Shown: positions 7,824 to 17,740, counted from the first letter of the stretch. The stretch is 42,657 nt of DNA from an uncultured Mollicutes bacterium (GCA_947174785.1 CAMWKG010000015.1:1-42657), one strand, 5' to 3'. Program-made: numbers and translations. Notes: generated by a model from the letters alone, not told the origin.

Positions 7824-8383
7824 AAACTTTTTAGTTTCTTAACAGCCCCTTTCTTTTGTCTTAACTCTTTCCAATAAAGTAGGATAAACATCAAACTTAA
7901 TCCAAAGGATATTATCCAGTTAAAATATATAGCCGTACTACTCTTCATAGCGACACCTAATGCTTGTTTCTCTACTTTATATCGAGTGAATTGATAAACA
8001 CAAGGGAAAATTAATTTCACTCTAATTGTTGTATCAAACGAACTCCACATTTTTAAACTACTAATTCCAATAAAAGTCATTGAAGCCAACCATGAAGCAA
8101 TTAGTAAAAGAATAAACAAATTCCATTTCGTTTTATTTTTACTGAAAAAACAAGAATAAATCAAAGCTACACCAAGAAATACTGCTACTATTATCAATTC
8201 AACAAAAATATAAGAAAAATCTACACTCAATAAAATACATTCTATACTTGAAATGACTAAAGCTACAATTGAAATAAGCATCATTATGAAAAACTTTGAT
8301 TGTGGTTTATCTTTTGTCTTTTCAAGCTCTACACTTCTACTACTAATTTTCTCATTTGCAAATTCAGATATACTTTTTTCCAT
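7820..8383 (-). CDS. Small four-helix membrane protein, copy 2
   Basis: This is identical to the protein encoded at 3855-4400 for about 177 residues. Here the IS right end replaces the native C-terminus, changing it to GAVKKLKSF, and the stop codon lies inside the IS inverted repeat. Unlike copy 1 it has its own promoter and a different, stronger ribosome site (GGGAGGAAATAAAATG), and no peptidase gene precedes it. It is probably expressed alone. Function unknown. Confidence 0.7.
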   Translation of the reverse strand: MEKSISEFANEKISSRSVELEKTKDKPQSKFFIMMLISIVALVISSIECILLSVDFSYIFVELIIVAVFLGVALIYSCFFSKNKTKWNLFILLLIASWLASMTFIGISSLKMWSSFDTTIRVKLIFPCVYQFTRYKVEKQALGVAMKSSTAIYFNWIISFGLSLMFILLYWKELRQKKGAVKKLKSF

Positions 8384-8389
8384 TTTATT
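7850..8389. repeat. 540-bp direct repeat, copy 2
   Basis: This is the second copy of the segment at 3867-4406. The left edge abuts the IS right terminal repeat. The right edge lies in the ribosome-binding region of the membrane-protein gene, after which the flanks are unrelated. Confidence 0.9.
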
Positions 8390-8437
8390 TCCTCCCGTTA
8401 ATTTCTTAAAAATTTATTTTCTTATGTTCCTATAAAT

Positions 8438-8466
8438 ATCATACCATGAAAGCCTTTACATTGCAA
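8438..8466 (-). promoter_or_regulatory. Promoter of membrane-protein copy 2
   Basis: On the minus strand TTGCAA (8461-8466) and TATGAT (complement of 8438-8443) are separated by 17 nt, about 55 bp upstream of the ATG. The rest of the 8390-8584 gap is AT-rich; I see no gene in it. Confidence 0.55.
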
Positions 8467-8584
8467 GTATAACTATTTTTCTAGAAAATAATTTCTATAT
8501 CAATAATAATATTTTGTACTACTATACTATATTCTATTCTGTGTGATTTATTGATGAGTTATTGATAATTTTTTGAAAAAAACA

Positions 8585-9337
8585 TTATTTATAATTTTTT
8601 AGTTTAATCCATTCATCTGCAAAATCCACCCATCTAGCAATATAAGGACTTTCCTTATCTTTTATTCCTTCACTAGAGGAAGAGTTTGCTACGGATAGAC
8701 CATGTGCTCCAAATGGAAATAGATGGTATTCCACATTTCCTTCTGCCTTTTTGTAGGCTTCAATTAACATTAAGGAATTTTCTACCACTACAGACTGATC
8801 TGTATAGGTTCCCCATAAAAATAAATCTACTGCATTATCTTTAGTGACTTGTGTTTCTAAGGAAAGATAATCTCTTAAGCTTTTCTTATCTACATTTTCC
8901 TGCAATAAAATTTCAAAAGAACCAAGATGTGCATAAGCTTTATCTGCAGTAATGACAGGATATCCTAAAATGAGTAAATCAGGTTTTACTTTACTTGAAT
9001 AGTCATTATAATGTAAAGTATATTCTAATATACAATGTCCACCTGCAGAAAAACCTAAACCTATAATTTTTCCTACCCTAAGATCCTTTTTGATTTCTTC
9101 TAGGGCTTTACCTAAATAGGTACCTGGCATTGGATAGGCTTCTAAGGTTTCTCTATAATGCAAGATAACTACATGATAGCCTCGCTTTAAAAATTCTTCT
9201 GCCACTGGTTCTGCCTCTCTTGGAGAGGTATATTTATAGCCTCCACCGGGACAGATAAACAATGTTGGTCTAGTGGTAGAATCTATAAAGTAAGTAGAAT
9301 AATAATTTTTAGTTTCTAGTAAATAGTGCTTTTCCAT
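8585..9337 (-). CDS. Alpha/beta-hydrolase, acetylesterase/BD-FAE-like
   Basis: This 250-residue cytoplasmic serine esterase has PGGGYKYTSPREAEPVA (oxyanion-hole glycine run), GFSAGGH (nucleophile elbow GxSxG), LFLWGTYTDQSV (candidate Asp) and FGAHGLS (catalytic His). There is no signal peptide. Relatives deacetylate or de-esterify sugars such as xylan fragments, so it may act on imported plant-derived oligosaccharides. It is the last gene of the glyQS-dnaG-rpoD-trmK operon; its ATG follows the trmK stop by 3 nt and its ribosome site GAGGGAT lies within the end of trmK. In many Bacillota a Nif3-family gene follows trmK, so the esterase is an unusual neighbour. Confidence 0.8.
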   Translation of the reverse strand: MEKHYLLETKNYYSTYFIDSTTRPTLFICPGGGYKYTSPREAEPVAEEFLKRGYHVVILHYRETLEAYPMPGTYLGKALEEIKKDLRVGKIIGLGFSAGGHCILEYTLHYNDYSSKVKPDLLILGYPVITADKAYAHLGSFEILLQENVDKKSLRDYLSLETQVTKDNAVDLFLWGTYTDQSVVVENSLMLIEAYKKAEGNVEYHLFPFGAHGLSVANSSSSEGIKDKESPYIARWVDFADEWIKLKNYK

Positions 9338-9340
9338 AAA

Positions 9341-9994
9341 CTATCCCTCTAATATACTTTCAATTTCTTTATATAAGCTTAACTTTTCTTCTTTTTCTTT
9401 CTCATCCTTGATTTGAAGAAGTATAGAGGAAAGTAGGTCGAGCTTCTTTTGATAGTATTTTATGAATGCTTGAGGCTTTGTTCTTCTAAGGTGAGGTCCA
9501 TATAGAATATCTAAAGTATCATAGCAAGAATTACCTTCTTCAAACACAAGAATTTCATAATACTTCCCATGATCATATAAGGCATCTTCTTCAACAATAT
9601 AAAAGCCATATGATGATAAAAGCTTTCTAATTCTATAAGTATCACTATTTGCCTCAATAATTAGTCTTTTCCCCTTTATTTTAGGAAGACCTCTTTTTAA
9701 AATTTCACACATCAAAATACCGCCCATACCAGCAAGTATTGCTGTGTCAAAATCAGAACCAGATATAGCATCAAAGCCATCCGAAAGGATGGTCTTAATT
9801 TGCGTATCTAAATGATACTCTTCTATTGTTTTTTTTGCATTTAAAAGTGGTCCTTCTGCAATATCAGCTGCGATTCCTCTTTCTACACCATGCTCCTTAA
9901 TAGCAAGCATTAGGGCATAAGCATGGTCACAGCCAATATCACAAACCACCTTACTTCCTTCACAAAAGGAAGCGATTCGTTTGATGCGGTCCAT
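9341..9994 (-). CDS. trmK: tRNA (adenine(22)-N1)-methyltransferase
   Basis: This 217-residue SAM-dependent enzyme methylates N1 of A22 in the D-loop region of tRNAs. The SAM motif VCDIGCDHAYA is near the N-terminus, then IAADIAEGPL and the TrmK-typical DTAILAGMGG. The C-terminal 60 residues look like the family's coiled coil (KYYQKKLDLLSSILLQIKDEK). The start codon lies 1 nt after the rpoD stop, the conserved sigA-trmK arrangement. Confidence 0.93.
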   Translation of the reverse strand: MDRIKRIASFCEGSKVVCDIGCDHAYALMLAIKEHGVERGIAADIAEGPLLNAKKTIEEYHLDTQIKTILSDGFDAISGSDFDTAILAGMGGILMCEILKRGLPKIKGKRLIIEANSDTYRIRKLLSSYGFYIVEEDALYDHGKYYEILVFEEGNSCYDTLDILYGPHLRRTKPQAFIKYYQKKLDLLSSILLQIKDEKEKEEKLSLYKEIESILEG

Positions 9995-9995
9995 A

Positions 9996-11180
9996 TTAAT
10001 GCTTTGTCATGAAATCCTTAAGCTTACGACTACGAGATGGATGCTTTAGCTTACGTAAAGCTTTTGCTTCAATTTGTCTTATACGCTCTCTTGTGACATT
10101 GAACTCTTTGCCTACCTCTTCAAGTGTTCTTTGTCTTCCATCTACCAAACCAAAGCGCAAACGTAACACACGTTCCTCACGCTCTGTAAGAGTAGCTAAT
10201 ACATCATCAAGCTCCTCACGCAATTTCATTTTAGCAGTATACTCATAAGGATCTAGGGCATAAGGGTCTTTTACGAAATCACCTAAATTAGAATCCTCTT
10301 CTTCACCTACTGGAGATTCTAAAGATATTGGTTCTTGAGCAATCTTTTGAATTTGTTGAACCTTCTCTACGGAAATACCCATACGCTCAGCAACCTCCTG
10401 AGGAGATGGCTCTCTTGATAATTCCTGAACCAATTGACGCTGAATACGAACGAGCTTATTGATTGTTTCCACCATATGTACAGGAATACGGATGGTTCTA
10501 GCTTGGTCTGCAACAGCTCTTGTAATTGCCTGACGAATCCACCATGTTGCATAAGTAGAAAATTTGAATCCCTTCTGATGATCGAATTTATCTACTGCCT
10601 TAATCAAACCCATATTTCCTTCTTGAATCAAATCTAGGAATTGTAAGCCTCTTCCTAAATAACGCTTAGCGATAGAAACTACTAATCTTAAATTGGCATT
10701 AACAAGCTTATCCTTTGCTTCATCTGCTGCCTCACTAATTTCAAGAAGCTTTTCATATTCTTCAACAGAAATAGTATTTTGGTCATCTGCTTCAATTTCT
10801 GCAAGACGAGCCTTAGCTTCACGACCATCTACTACCTGTCTAGCATAGATTGTTTCTTCATCTAAAGATAACAAAGGAATTTTACCAATATCCTTTAGAT
10901 ACATACGTACAGGGTCATCAACCTTAACAGATGCAGGAAGCTGATCAAAGGTTGAAACATCAATTTCCTCAATATCATTTAGATTTGTTGGTTCTTTAAC
11001 ATCAAAGTCATCTAGAGAAATATCCTCATCAATATTGATTTCTTCCTTTGTTAATTCCTTCACAATGTTATCATATTCTTCTGATTCAATAGAATAGTAT
11101 TTCATAATTTCTTTAGATTGAACAGATCCTGTTCTCTTTCCTAATTCTATTAATTCCTTTAAAATTTGTTCATATTCCAT
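9996..11180 (-). CDS. rpoD: Primary RNA polymerase sigma factor
   Basis: This is the housekeeping sigma factor, 394 residues. Region 1.2 begins at [11 protein letters not shown] (about 89-99). Region 2 is [20 protein letters not shown] with [19 protein letters not shown] for -10 recognition and melting. Region 3 follows, and region 4 ([24 protein letters not shown]) reads the -35 box. Region 1.1 is short and acidic. The ATG is preceded by AGGAGGAAGTAAAAC and lies 3 nt after dnaG. The clean TTGACA/TATAAT promoters throughout the window match its expected specificity. Confidence 0.97.
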   Translation of the reverse strand: MEYEQILKELIELGKRTGSVQSKEIMKYYSIESEEYDNIVKELTKEEINIDEDISLDDFDVKEPTNLNDIEEIDVSTFDQLPASVKVDDPVRMYLKDIGKIPLLSLDEETIYARQVVDGREAKARLAEIEADDQNTISVEEYEKLLEISEAADEAKDKLVNANLRLVVSIAKRYLGRGLQFLDLIQEGNMGLIKAVDKFDHQKGFKFSTYATWWIRQAITRAVADQARTIRIPVHMVETINKLVRIQRQLVQELSREPSPQEVAERMGISVEKVQQIQKIAQEPISLESPVGEEEDSNLGDFVKDPYALDPYEYTAKMKLREELDDVLATLTEREERVLRLRFGLVDGRQRTLEEVGKEFNVTRERIRQIEAKALRKLKHPSRSRKLKDFMTKH

Positions 11181-11183
11181 GTT

Positions 11184-12989
11184 TTACTTCCTCCTGTTAA
11201 GCATAGACTTTTTCTTATTATTAAACTTTTCAGCAAGTTTTGATTTCTTAATTTCTGTATCATTCGTATTTTCAATAACTTTTGTCAAGTTCTGATTTAA
11301 AACCTTGTAATGATTTTCTTTCATCTTTTCAATGATGCATTCTAAATCTTCATCACTATAGGGCTCAACGGATCCCCTTAAAATATCTAAATTATTCAAA
11401 TAGGTGGTTTTCTGTTCCTCTGTTAATAAAGAACAAAATAATGTATCATCAAATTCTTCATACATCGCATAGTAATTATTTACAAGCTGAATCCAAATAT
11501 CTTGGTTTATAGGACTAAATGCATCAATATAATCACCTAATTTTTTATCAATTTTCAAAGCTCTTTCCTTAGAATTTCTTGCATAAAGGAATAATCTCAA
11601 TTCATAATTTCGATATTTCTTTTCCTCCTCAATCGGCTTTAAAAAGATAGGTTCTTCCTCATAAGTATCTTCATAAGGCTGTTGATAAGGGCTAGCTGTT
11701 TTAGTATAGACCTCATAATCTGCAAGAATTGCATTTAAAGAACCATTAATACGGTTGGCTAAAAGTTCTAAATATTTTTCCTTAGCCGTCTGGCTTGGCA
11801 TATTTTGAATCTGTTCAAATACTGTAGTTTTTACAGTTTCTACCACAAAAGAATCCTTTAAATTTACATTTAAAAATGCAGTCTCAAATGTATATTCCAA
11901 TTCATCTAAAATATGTGATTCAAAATATTTAACATATTCTTCTTCCCCATAGGTATGTACATATTCATCTGGATCCATTCCATCTGGGAGTAGGACTAGA
12001 TGCACCTGCATTCCTGCCTTCTTAAAAATACCAATTGCTTTTTTAGAGGCATTGATACCCGCCTTATCTCCATCATAACAAATGATGGCCTGATTGGCAT
12101 ATCTTTTTAAGACATAGGCCTGATCTAAAGTTAAGGCAGTTCCCATAGTACAAATGCTTTCCTTTAATCCTGCAAAGGTTGATGCAATAACATCCATTTG
12201 TCCTTCATGTAATATACATCTTTTCTTTCGTAAAATTTCCGTTTTTGCTTGATCTAAATGATATAAGATATTTCCTTTATGGTATAGGAAGGTATCTCTA
12301 GTGTTGATATATTTCGGCTGTGTCTTATCAGGATTATCAAAGATTCTAGCACTAAAGCCTACGACATGGCCTTGTTCATCTGTAATAGGAAAGGTAATTC
12401 TCCTAGAAAAAATGTCATAGTAGCCTTGATCATTATGATCGACTAAGCCTAAATCCATCATATTAATTTCTAAATAATTTGCATCCTTTAAGACTTTATA
12501 TAACGCATCCTTAGTAGCTGGTGCTAAACCAATTTGGAATGTCTGAATCGTTTCATCATCAATACCGCGTTGGTATAGATAATTTAAAGCACCTTTTCCC
12601 GACTTTGTTAAGGTTAAATTTTGATGATAAAACTTAGCAGCTGTAGACATCATTTCATAGTATAAGGTATTATCCTGTTTTTGTGTCTTAGGCTGATACT
12701 CATCCTTAAGCTCTATTCCATTTTTCTTGGCAAGCTCTGTGAGAGCCTCAGGAAAGGAGATTAGTTTAATGTCCATTAAAAACTGAATTGGATTTCCGCC
12801 CTTCCCACAGCCAAAGCAATGGGCTAAATGCTTATCCTGAGATACAACAAAGGAGGGTGTATCCTCATTATGAAAAGGACATAGCCCCTTATAATTTTTC
12901 CCTTGCTTCGTTAATTTAACATAAGGGGATACGAGCTCAACCATATCGGTACTCTCAATGATTTTAGTAATTTCTTCTTGAGTTGCCAT
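11184..12989 (-). CDS. dnaG: DNA primase
   Basis: This 601-residue enzyme makes RNA primers at the replication fork. The CHC2 zinc finger has ligands near C37, H40, C58 and C61 (CPFH ... HCFGCGKGG). The catalytic TOPRIM domain has EGQMDVIAS and ICYDGDKAGINA with the metal-binding acidic residues. The C-terminal 150 residues are the less conserved helicase-binding region, ending in a Lys-rich tail. The upstream ribosome site is GGAGGGGATAAA. It sits between glyQS (22 nt upstream) and rpoD. Confidence 0.96.
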   Translation of the reverse strand: MATQEEITKIIESTDMVELVSPYVKLTKQGKNYKGLCPFHNEDTPSFVVSQDKHLAHCFGCGKGGNPIQFLMDIKLISFPEALTELAKKNGIELKDEYQPKTQKQDNTLYYEMMSTAAKFYHQNLTLTKSGKGALNYLYQRGIDDETIQTFQIGLAPATKDALYKVLKDANYLEINMMDLGLVDHNDQGYYDIFSRRITFPITDEQGHVVGFSARIFDNPDKTQPKYINTRDTFLYHKGNILYHLDQAKTEILRKKRCILHEGQMDVIASTFAGLKESICTMGTALTLDQAYVLKRYANQAIICYDGDKAGINASKKAIGIFKKAGMQVHLVLLPDGMDPDEYVHTYGEEEYVKYFESHILDELEYTFETAFLNVNLKDSFVVETVKTTVFEQIQNMPSQTAKEKYLELLANRINGSLNAILADYEVYTKTASPYQQPYEDTYEEEPIFLKPIEEEKKYRNYELRLFLYARNSKERALKIDKKLGDYIDAFSPINQDIWIQLVNNYYAMYEEFDDTLFCSLLTEEQKTTYLNNLDILRGSVEPYSDEDLECIIEKMKENHYKVLNQNLTKVIENTNDTEIKKSKLAEKFNNKKKSMLNRRK

Positions 12990-13011
12990 TTTATCCCCTC
13001 CTTAAATTTGT

Positions 13012-14391
13012 TTAAAACTTTAATTTCTCTTCAATATAAGGTATTACCTCTTCTATCTTTAAGGTAATTTGTTCCATTGTATCTCTATCTCTTAAGGTAA
13101 CAGTACCTGAAGAAAGAGTATTGTCATCAATAGTTACACAGTATGGTGTACCTATAGCATCCTGTCTTCTATAGCGTTTACCAATATTAGCTGTTTCATC
13201 ATAAACTGCACTAAAATGTTCATTATAAAGCTCAAATATTTCATTTGCCTTTTCACTATGCGTCTTTTTGATTAGAGGTAATACTGCCACCTTGTATGGA
13301 GCCAAAACTGGAGATAAACGAAGTACAACACGCTTTTCTCCCTTTTCATTTACCTCTTCATCATAGGAACTGAAAAGTACAGACAATAGAATACGACCTA
13401 CACCAACAGATGGTTCAACCACATAAGGAAGATATTTCTCATTTGTTTCAGGATCTAGGTATTCTAGATTCTCACGAGAATGCTCCTGATGCGCATTTAA
13501 GTCATAATTGGTACGTGATGCAATTCCCCAAAGCTCTCCAAAGCCCCAAGGAAATTCAAACTCTATATCGGTTGTTCCATTAGAATAGAAAGATAATTCT
13601 TCCTTTGAATGATCACGATATCTAAGCTTATCCTTATCAACACCTAGACGAACTAAGAAATCCATACAAAAGCTTCTCCAGTAGGAAAACCATTCAAGCT
13701 CTGTCCCAGGTTTACAGAAAAATTCTAATTCCATTTGTTCAAATTCACGTGTTCTAAAAATAAAGTTACCAGGTGTAATTTCATTTCTAAAGCTTTTACC
13801 AATCTGACCAATACCAAATGGTAGCTTCTTTCTTGATGTTCTTAAAACATTCTTAAAATTTACAAAAATACCTTGCGCTGTTTCAGGACGAAGATAAACC
13901 TCATTTTTACTATCCTCTACTACTCCCTGATGTGTCTTAAACATTAAGTTAAACTTACGGATATCCGTATACTCTAAGCCACCACAGCTTGGGCAAGTAA
14001 TTTTATGATCATAGATGAATTTCAATAAATCCTCATTAGACATACCATCTCCGGTAAGCTCTCCATGAGTAAAATCCTCAATGAGCTTATCTGCACGGTA
14101 TCTTGCATGACATTTTTTACAGTCAATTAAAGGATCACTAAAGGATCCAATATGACCAGAAGCAACCCATACCTCTTTATTCATTAATATTGCTGAATCT
14201 AAACCAACATTATAGCGGTTGTTCTTCACGAATTTTTTCCACCATGCGTTCTTAATGTTATTCATTAATTCTACACCAAGTGGGCCATAATCCCAGGCGT
14301 TTGCAAGTCCGCCATAGATTTCACTTCCTTGAAAAACAAATCCTTGTTCTTTTAGATATGCAACTAGTTGTTCTAACGTAATTTTTTGCAT
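13012..14391 (-). CDS. glyQS: Glycyl-tRNA synthetase, homodimeric type
   Basis: This 459-residue class II enzyme charges tRNA-Gly. Visible are the N-terminal [15 protein letters not shown] (motif 1 region), a zinc site between CKKCHARY and [27 protein letters not shown] (motif 2), SVGVGRILL (motif 3) and the C-terminal anticodon-binding domain from about residue 355 ([12 protein letters not shown]). It has a strong promoter of its own and a GGAGGGA ribosome site. It heads an operon with dnaG, rpoD, trmK and an esterase. Confidence 0.96.
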   Translation of the reverse strand: MQKITLEQLVAYLKEQGFVFQGSEIYGGLANAWDYGPLGVELMNNIKNAWWKKFVKNNRYNVGLDSAILMNKEVWVASGHIGSFSDPLIDCKKCHARYRADKLIEDFTHGELTGDGMSNEDLLKFIYDHKITCPSCGGLEYTDIRKFNLMFKTHQGVVEDSKNEVYLRPETAQGIFVNFKNVLRTSRKKLPFGIGQIGKSFRNEITPGNFIFRTREFEQMELEFFCKPGTELEWFSYWRSFCMDFLVRLGVDKDKLRYRDHSKEELSFYSNGTTDIEFEFPWGFGELWGIASRTNYDLNAHQEHSRENLEYLDPETNEKYLPYVVEPSVGVGRILLSVLFSSYDEEVNEKGEKRVVLRLSPVLAPYKVAVLPLIKKTHSEKANEIFELYNEHFSAVYDETANIGKRYRRQDAIGTPYCVTIDDNTLSSGTVTLRDRDTMEQITLKIEEVIPYIEEKLKF

Positions 14392-14426
14392 TTCAATCCC
14401 TCCAAACGACTAAATTCCATTCTATA

Positions 14427-14455
14427 AGTATAACAAACATTTTTAAAGTTGTCAA
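14427..14455 (-). promoter_or_regulatory. Sigma-A promoter of the glyQS-dnaG-rpoD operon
   Basis: TTGACA (complement of 14450-14455), a 17-nt spacer and TATACT (complement of 14427-14432) give a near-consensus promoter about 35 bp upstream of glyQS. The leader is too short for a T-box and no T-box motif is visible. Confidence 0.85.
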
Positions 14456-14556
14456 TCTGTATACGTAATAGAATGCTGTTTTTTGAAGAAAAATTATATT
14501 TTTTTTAGAAAAGAAAATATAATCTTAACATCAAGAGAAATCTAGGGAAAGAAAAT

Positions 14557-14589
14557 AAAAAAATAAGTGCCATCTTTAGTGGCACTTAT
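14557..14589 (-). terminator. Terminator of the MacB-like ABC operon
   Basis: ATAAGTGCCA (14563-14572) and TGGCACTTAT (14580-14589) form a perfect 10-bp stem with a 7-nt loop. On the minus strand the stem is followed by a run of T residues (complement of 14557-14562). It lies just beyond the permease stop codon. Confidence 0.88.
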
Positions 14590-14605
14590 GTCATTTTCTA
14601 CACTT

Positions 14606-16906
14606 CTATTCTACTGATTTTAAAGATTCCACCATTTCAACACGATTTGTCAAAAAGGCAAAAAATAAATTAATGAGTAAGCTGCTTCCACAGGTAATAA
14701 GAATTGTGAAGAAATAGGATAATAGATGAATATGATAGATGTAACTGATTAAAGGATTTTCATTAATAGATAAAACCGCAACTAAAAGTGGATATCCAAG
14801 GGTTAAACCAACTAAGGCACCAACAAAGGTTAAAAAAATGATTTCAATCATAAAGGAGGAGGCCACCTCAAATTTAGAAAATCCCAACACCTTAAGTGTA
14901 GCGATATCCTTAATTCGCTCCTTAAAATTAAGTAAAGCTAGATTATATAAGACAACTACTGCCAAAAGAATGGCAAAAATCTTGATGGTCCAAGTCATAA
15001 CCTTTATAGAGCCTATAACCTCATCTGCATGAGCACGCATACTTTTAATCGTCTGAGTAGAGGAAATACCATCCATTTCTGCAATCGCAGCTGCAACAGA
15101 AGCATTATACATCTCATCTTCTGTTTTTATCCAAGCCTGATTTGGATGAAATTCCTCTTCTGAAACTGAAGATTTGCTTAAGAACACACCCTGAGATATA
15201 CAAAAATCAACAACTTCTGTTACCACAAAACTATATTTATTTCCGTAATAAACAAATCGAAGCTCATCTCCAACTTTTGCCCCAATTTCCTCAGATATTC
15301 TTCTTGAAATAATGCAGCTATCCTTTTGATATTCAATTTGAAGAATATGTGCTTCTTCTGGAAGTAAAAATAAGTAAGAAGAAACTAAATTCTTAGATTC
15401 CACATTGATAGGATATTTACCATACTCATCAACATGTTTCACATGCTCAAGACTAGAGAAGGCTTCTTCTTTTTCTGTATAAGTACTATAAGTGACAGAT
15501 ACATCATAAGGAATTAGTTCATTCAATTCTAAATCTAGTCCATAATTAATGGTATCCTCAATACCAAATCCACATGCCAAAAGAGCACTACAGCCAAGGA
15601 CTCCAATGATAACCATGATTGTACGGCTCCATTTTCTTTTCATATTACGAAAGGCCATTAAAATTGGTAGGGGAATCTTCTTAATAAAGGATAAGTGATT
15701 TAAAATTGATAGCTTCATTGGAACAGCATTGTCGCCTCTTAAACAGCTAGCTGGAACTTGATTCATTGCTCCATAACAAGCAAAAATACTGGTCAAGGCA
15801 GTGATGACAATTAAGATAGCAACACTTATTAAATATTCCCATCTGAAAAATGGTAGGCTAATTTTAGGTAGCTGATATAAAATATTATACTTATTTCCCA
15901 TAACATTTGGAACAATGATAGGGCCTAAAATAATACCAAGAATAGATCCAATCACACTTAAAACGATAAAAATCTTCATATAATGGAACAAAATTTCTGC
16001 TTTAGAAAAACCTAAAGCCTTCATTATACCAATATTCTTTCCTTCTCTATTAATTAACTGCGAAATAGAGGTTAAAATAATCAAGACTGCAACTAAATAG
16101 AAAATTACAGGGAAAATATAGATAAGCTGTTTTGCTTGTTCCACATCTGCATCTACTGTCATATTTGAAGGAAGCTCACTTCTTTTTAAAGAGTAAATAA
16201 AATTCTCATCTTCCATATACTTTTCTTTTACTTCAGTAAATAAGCTTTCCTCAGCCTGAACTAAAAATTGATTATAATAATTTCCTATAAGTCCTTCTAT
16301 TACTTCCTTGGGAAAGGAATATTTATTTGAAATAGCCTCTAATAAAGCATCATAGCCTACATAGACAAAGGAAGGATTATAGGTTGAATTTTCTAAAGAT
16401 TCTGGATGTGTCATTGTTCCAGAGATTAGAAAATCTAAATTCATTGTAAAGTTAGCCAAAGGAATGTCTACATGAAATGTATCGCCAATTTCTTTATTTG
16501 TTCTAGTTAAAAATTTCTCATCCACCAAGACCATAGTAGAGCTAACACTTTCCTCTAAGGATGTTTTGAAGGGAAGATTCATTTTAGAATCCTTTGTGAA
16601 GCTTGCCAAATATAAATCTACATTTCCAGTTGTCGCAAGGACATATAGACGTTTTTCATACGTTGCATTTTTTTCTTTTAAATCGTCTTCTATTTCTTCA
16701 TTATAGGTATTTGTCATAATGATGCCATCACACATATTAGCCTCTTGATAAATATAATCTAGGCGATCATTAAAATTTTTATAATTTGCAAAAATACCAG
16801 TAAAAAGAGTGACTGCAAGGGTTGCAATTAAAATAACGGATAAATAAGTTTTAAAATTATTCTTTATTTCTCTTACAACCTTGATATTTAATACATTTCT
16901 CACCAC
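14606..16906 (-). CDS. ABC transporter permease with two FtsX-like domains (MacB/LolE type)
   Basis: This 766-residue membrane protein has a transmembrane helix near residues 18-38, a large extracytoplasmic domain, three helices near 258-380, then a second copy of the same plan ending in three helices near 640-750. This is the layout of fused FtsX-domain permeases that work by mechanotransmission, exporting or releasing peptides, drugs or lipids rather than importing solutes. The GTG start at 16906 overlaps the ATPase stop by 7 nt (GTGGTGA), implying translational coupling. Its substrate cannot be read from sequence; such pairs often handle antimicrobial peptides. Confidence 0.88.
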   Translation of the reverse strand: MVRNVLNIKVVREIKNNFKTYLSVILIATLAVTLFTGIFANYKNFNDRLDYIYQEANMCDGIIMTNTYNEEIEDDLKEKNATYEKRLYVLATTGNVDLYLASFTKDSKMNLPFKTSLEESVSSTMVLVDEKFLTRTNKEIGDTFHVDIPLANFTMNLDFLISGTMTHPESLENSTYNPSFVYVGYDALLEAISNKYSFPKEVIEGLIGNYYNQFLVQAEESLFTEVKEKYMEDENFIYSLKRSELPSNMTVDADVEQAKQLIYIFPVIFYLVAVLIILTSISQLINREGKNIGIMKALGFSKAEILFHYMKIFIVLSVIGSILGIILGPIIVPNVMGNKYNILYQLPKISLPFFRWEYLISVAILIVITALTSIFACYGAMNQVPASCLRGDNAVPMKLSILNHLSFIKKIPLPILMAFRNMKRKWSRTIMVIIGVLGCSALLACGFGIEDTINYGLDLELNELIPYDVSVTYSTYTEKEEAFSSLEHVKHVDEYGKYPINVESKNLVSSYLFLLPEEAHILQIEYQKDSCIISRRISEEIGAKVGDELRFVYYGNKYSFVVTEVVDFCISQGVFLSKSSVSEEEFHPNQAWIKTEDEMYNASVAAAIAEMDGISSTQTIKSMRAHADEVIGSIKVMTWTIKIFAILLAVVVLYNLALLNFKERIKDIATLKVLGFSKFEVASSFMIEIIFLTFVGALVGLTLGYPLLVAVLSINENPLISYIYHIHLLSYFFTILITCGSSLLINLFFAFLTNRVEMVESLKSVE

Positions 16907-17601
16907 TGAATATCCTCAATATCAAGAGGCGTTTGATTCTTTTCATCCTTTATGATTTTACCATCGCTCAAATGAATAACACGATCAGCAATTAAGGCTA
17001 TATTCGCATTATGCGTAACGACAATCACACTTTGATTTTCTGTTTGACTTAGGCTCTTTAATAGCTTTAGGATACTCTTACCTGTCTTACTATCTAAGGC
17101 TCCTGTTGGCTCATCACATAATAAGATGTCAGGCTTTTTCACTATAGCTCTTGCAATACTTACTCGCTGTTGTTCTCCACCAGATAAATTGGATGGAAAG
17201 TTGTTCATTCTATTTTCTAAACCCACCATTTTTAAGGCTTCCTTAGGATCAATATAATCCTTTGTATGGGTAATAGAAAGCTTCACATTTTCATAGGCAG
17301 TTAAATTAGGCATTAGATTATAGAATTGAAAAACAAAGCCTACATGATTTCTTCTAAATAAAGCCAAATCCTTGTCTTTATAGTTAGTGACATCTTTACC
17401 GTTTACAAGATATGTTCCACTACTAGCAAAATCCATACCACCTAATAAATTTAATAATGTAGATTTACCAGCACCACTTGCACCAAGTATCACAACAAAT
17501 TCCTTTTGTTCAAGTTCAAAGGATACTCCATCTAAAGCTACAATCGTAGTATCCTTCATACCATATACTTTTTTTAAATCCTTTACCTCAATAAAAGCCA
17601 T
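16900..17601 (-). CDS. ABC transporter ATP-binding protein (MacB/LolD type)
   Basis: This ATPase of about 233 residues has Walker A GASGAGKST, a Q-loop in VFQFYNLMPNLTAYENV, signature LSGGEQQRVSIARA, Walker B ILLCDEPTGALDS and an H-loop VVTHN. The QFYNL segment and the GALD D-loop are typical of the MacB/LolD group. The start at 17601 (MAFIEVKDLKKVYG) fits the family. Earlier in-frame codons (TTG 17622, ATG 17616) lie very near the predicted transcription start. It forms a two-gene operon with the permease. Confidence 0.9.
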   Translation of the reverse strand: MAFIEVKDLKKVYGMKDTTIVALDGVSFELEQKEFVVILGASGAGKSTLLNLLGGMDFASSGTYLVNGKDVTNYKDKDLALFRRNHVGFVFQFYNLMPNLTAYENVKLSITHTKDYIDPKEALKMVGLENRMNNFPSNLSGGEQQRVSIARAIVKKPDILLCDEPTGALDSKTGKSILKLLKSLSQTENQSVIVVTHNANIALIADRVIHLSDGKIIKDEKNQTPLDIEDIQW

Positions 17602-17635
17602 GTCACTCACATCCATTACCAACTAGTTTAGAATT

Positions 17636-17665
17636 ATTATAACATTATCTTTAAGCTTTTGACAA
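17636..17665 (-). promoter_or_regulatory. Promoter of the ABC exporter operon
   Basis: TTGTCA (complement of 17660-17665), an 18-nt spacer and TATAAT (complement of 17636-17641). Upstream the region diverges to the HD-domain gene. Confidence 0.75.
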
Positions 17666-17740
17666 TTAATTTTTCTTTTTTCTTTATACCAACAAATTTA
17701 TCCTCTTTTTAAAACGAAAAAATAAGAGTATAATATAGAT

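Larger units (their letters stand above)
6061..7849 (+). mobile_element. IS1182-family insertion sequence
   Basis: The element is 1789 bp, bounded by 29-bp perfect terminal inverted repeats (6061-6089 and 7821-7849, outer ends GGGGCTGTTAAG). It carries one transposase gene with DDE residues, broken by a frameshift. It occupies the place of the hairpin terminator seen at 3844-3867: flanking sequence is AAAAAATA on the left and TTTCTTTTG on the right, matching both sides of the intact copy. I see no direct target duplication. Each terminal repeat can fold on itself (CTGTTAAGAAACT against AGTTTCTAACAG) and is followed inward by a T-run. Confidence 0.85.

Noticed and set aside
14392-14560. T-box leader before glyQS
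   Set aside because: The leader between promoter and ATG is about 35 nt, and no T-box core or specifier stem is visible.
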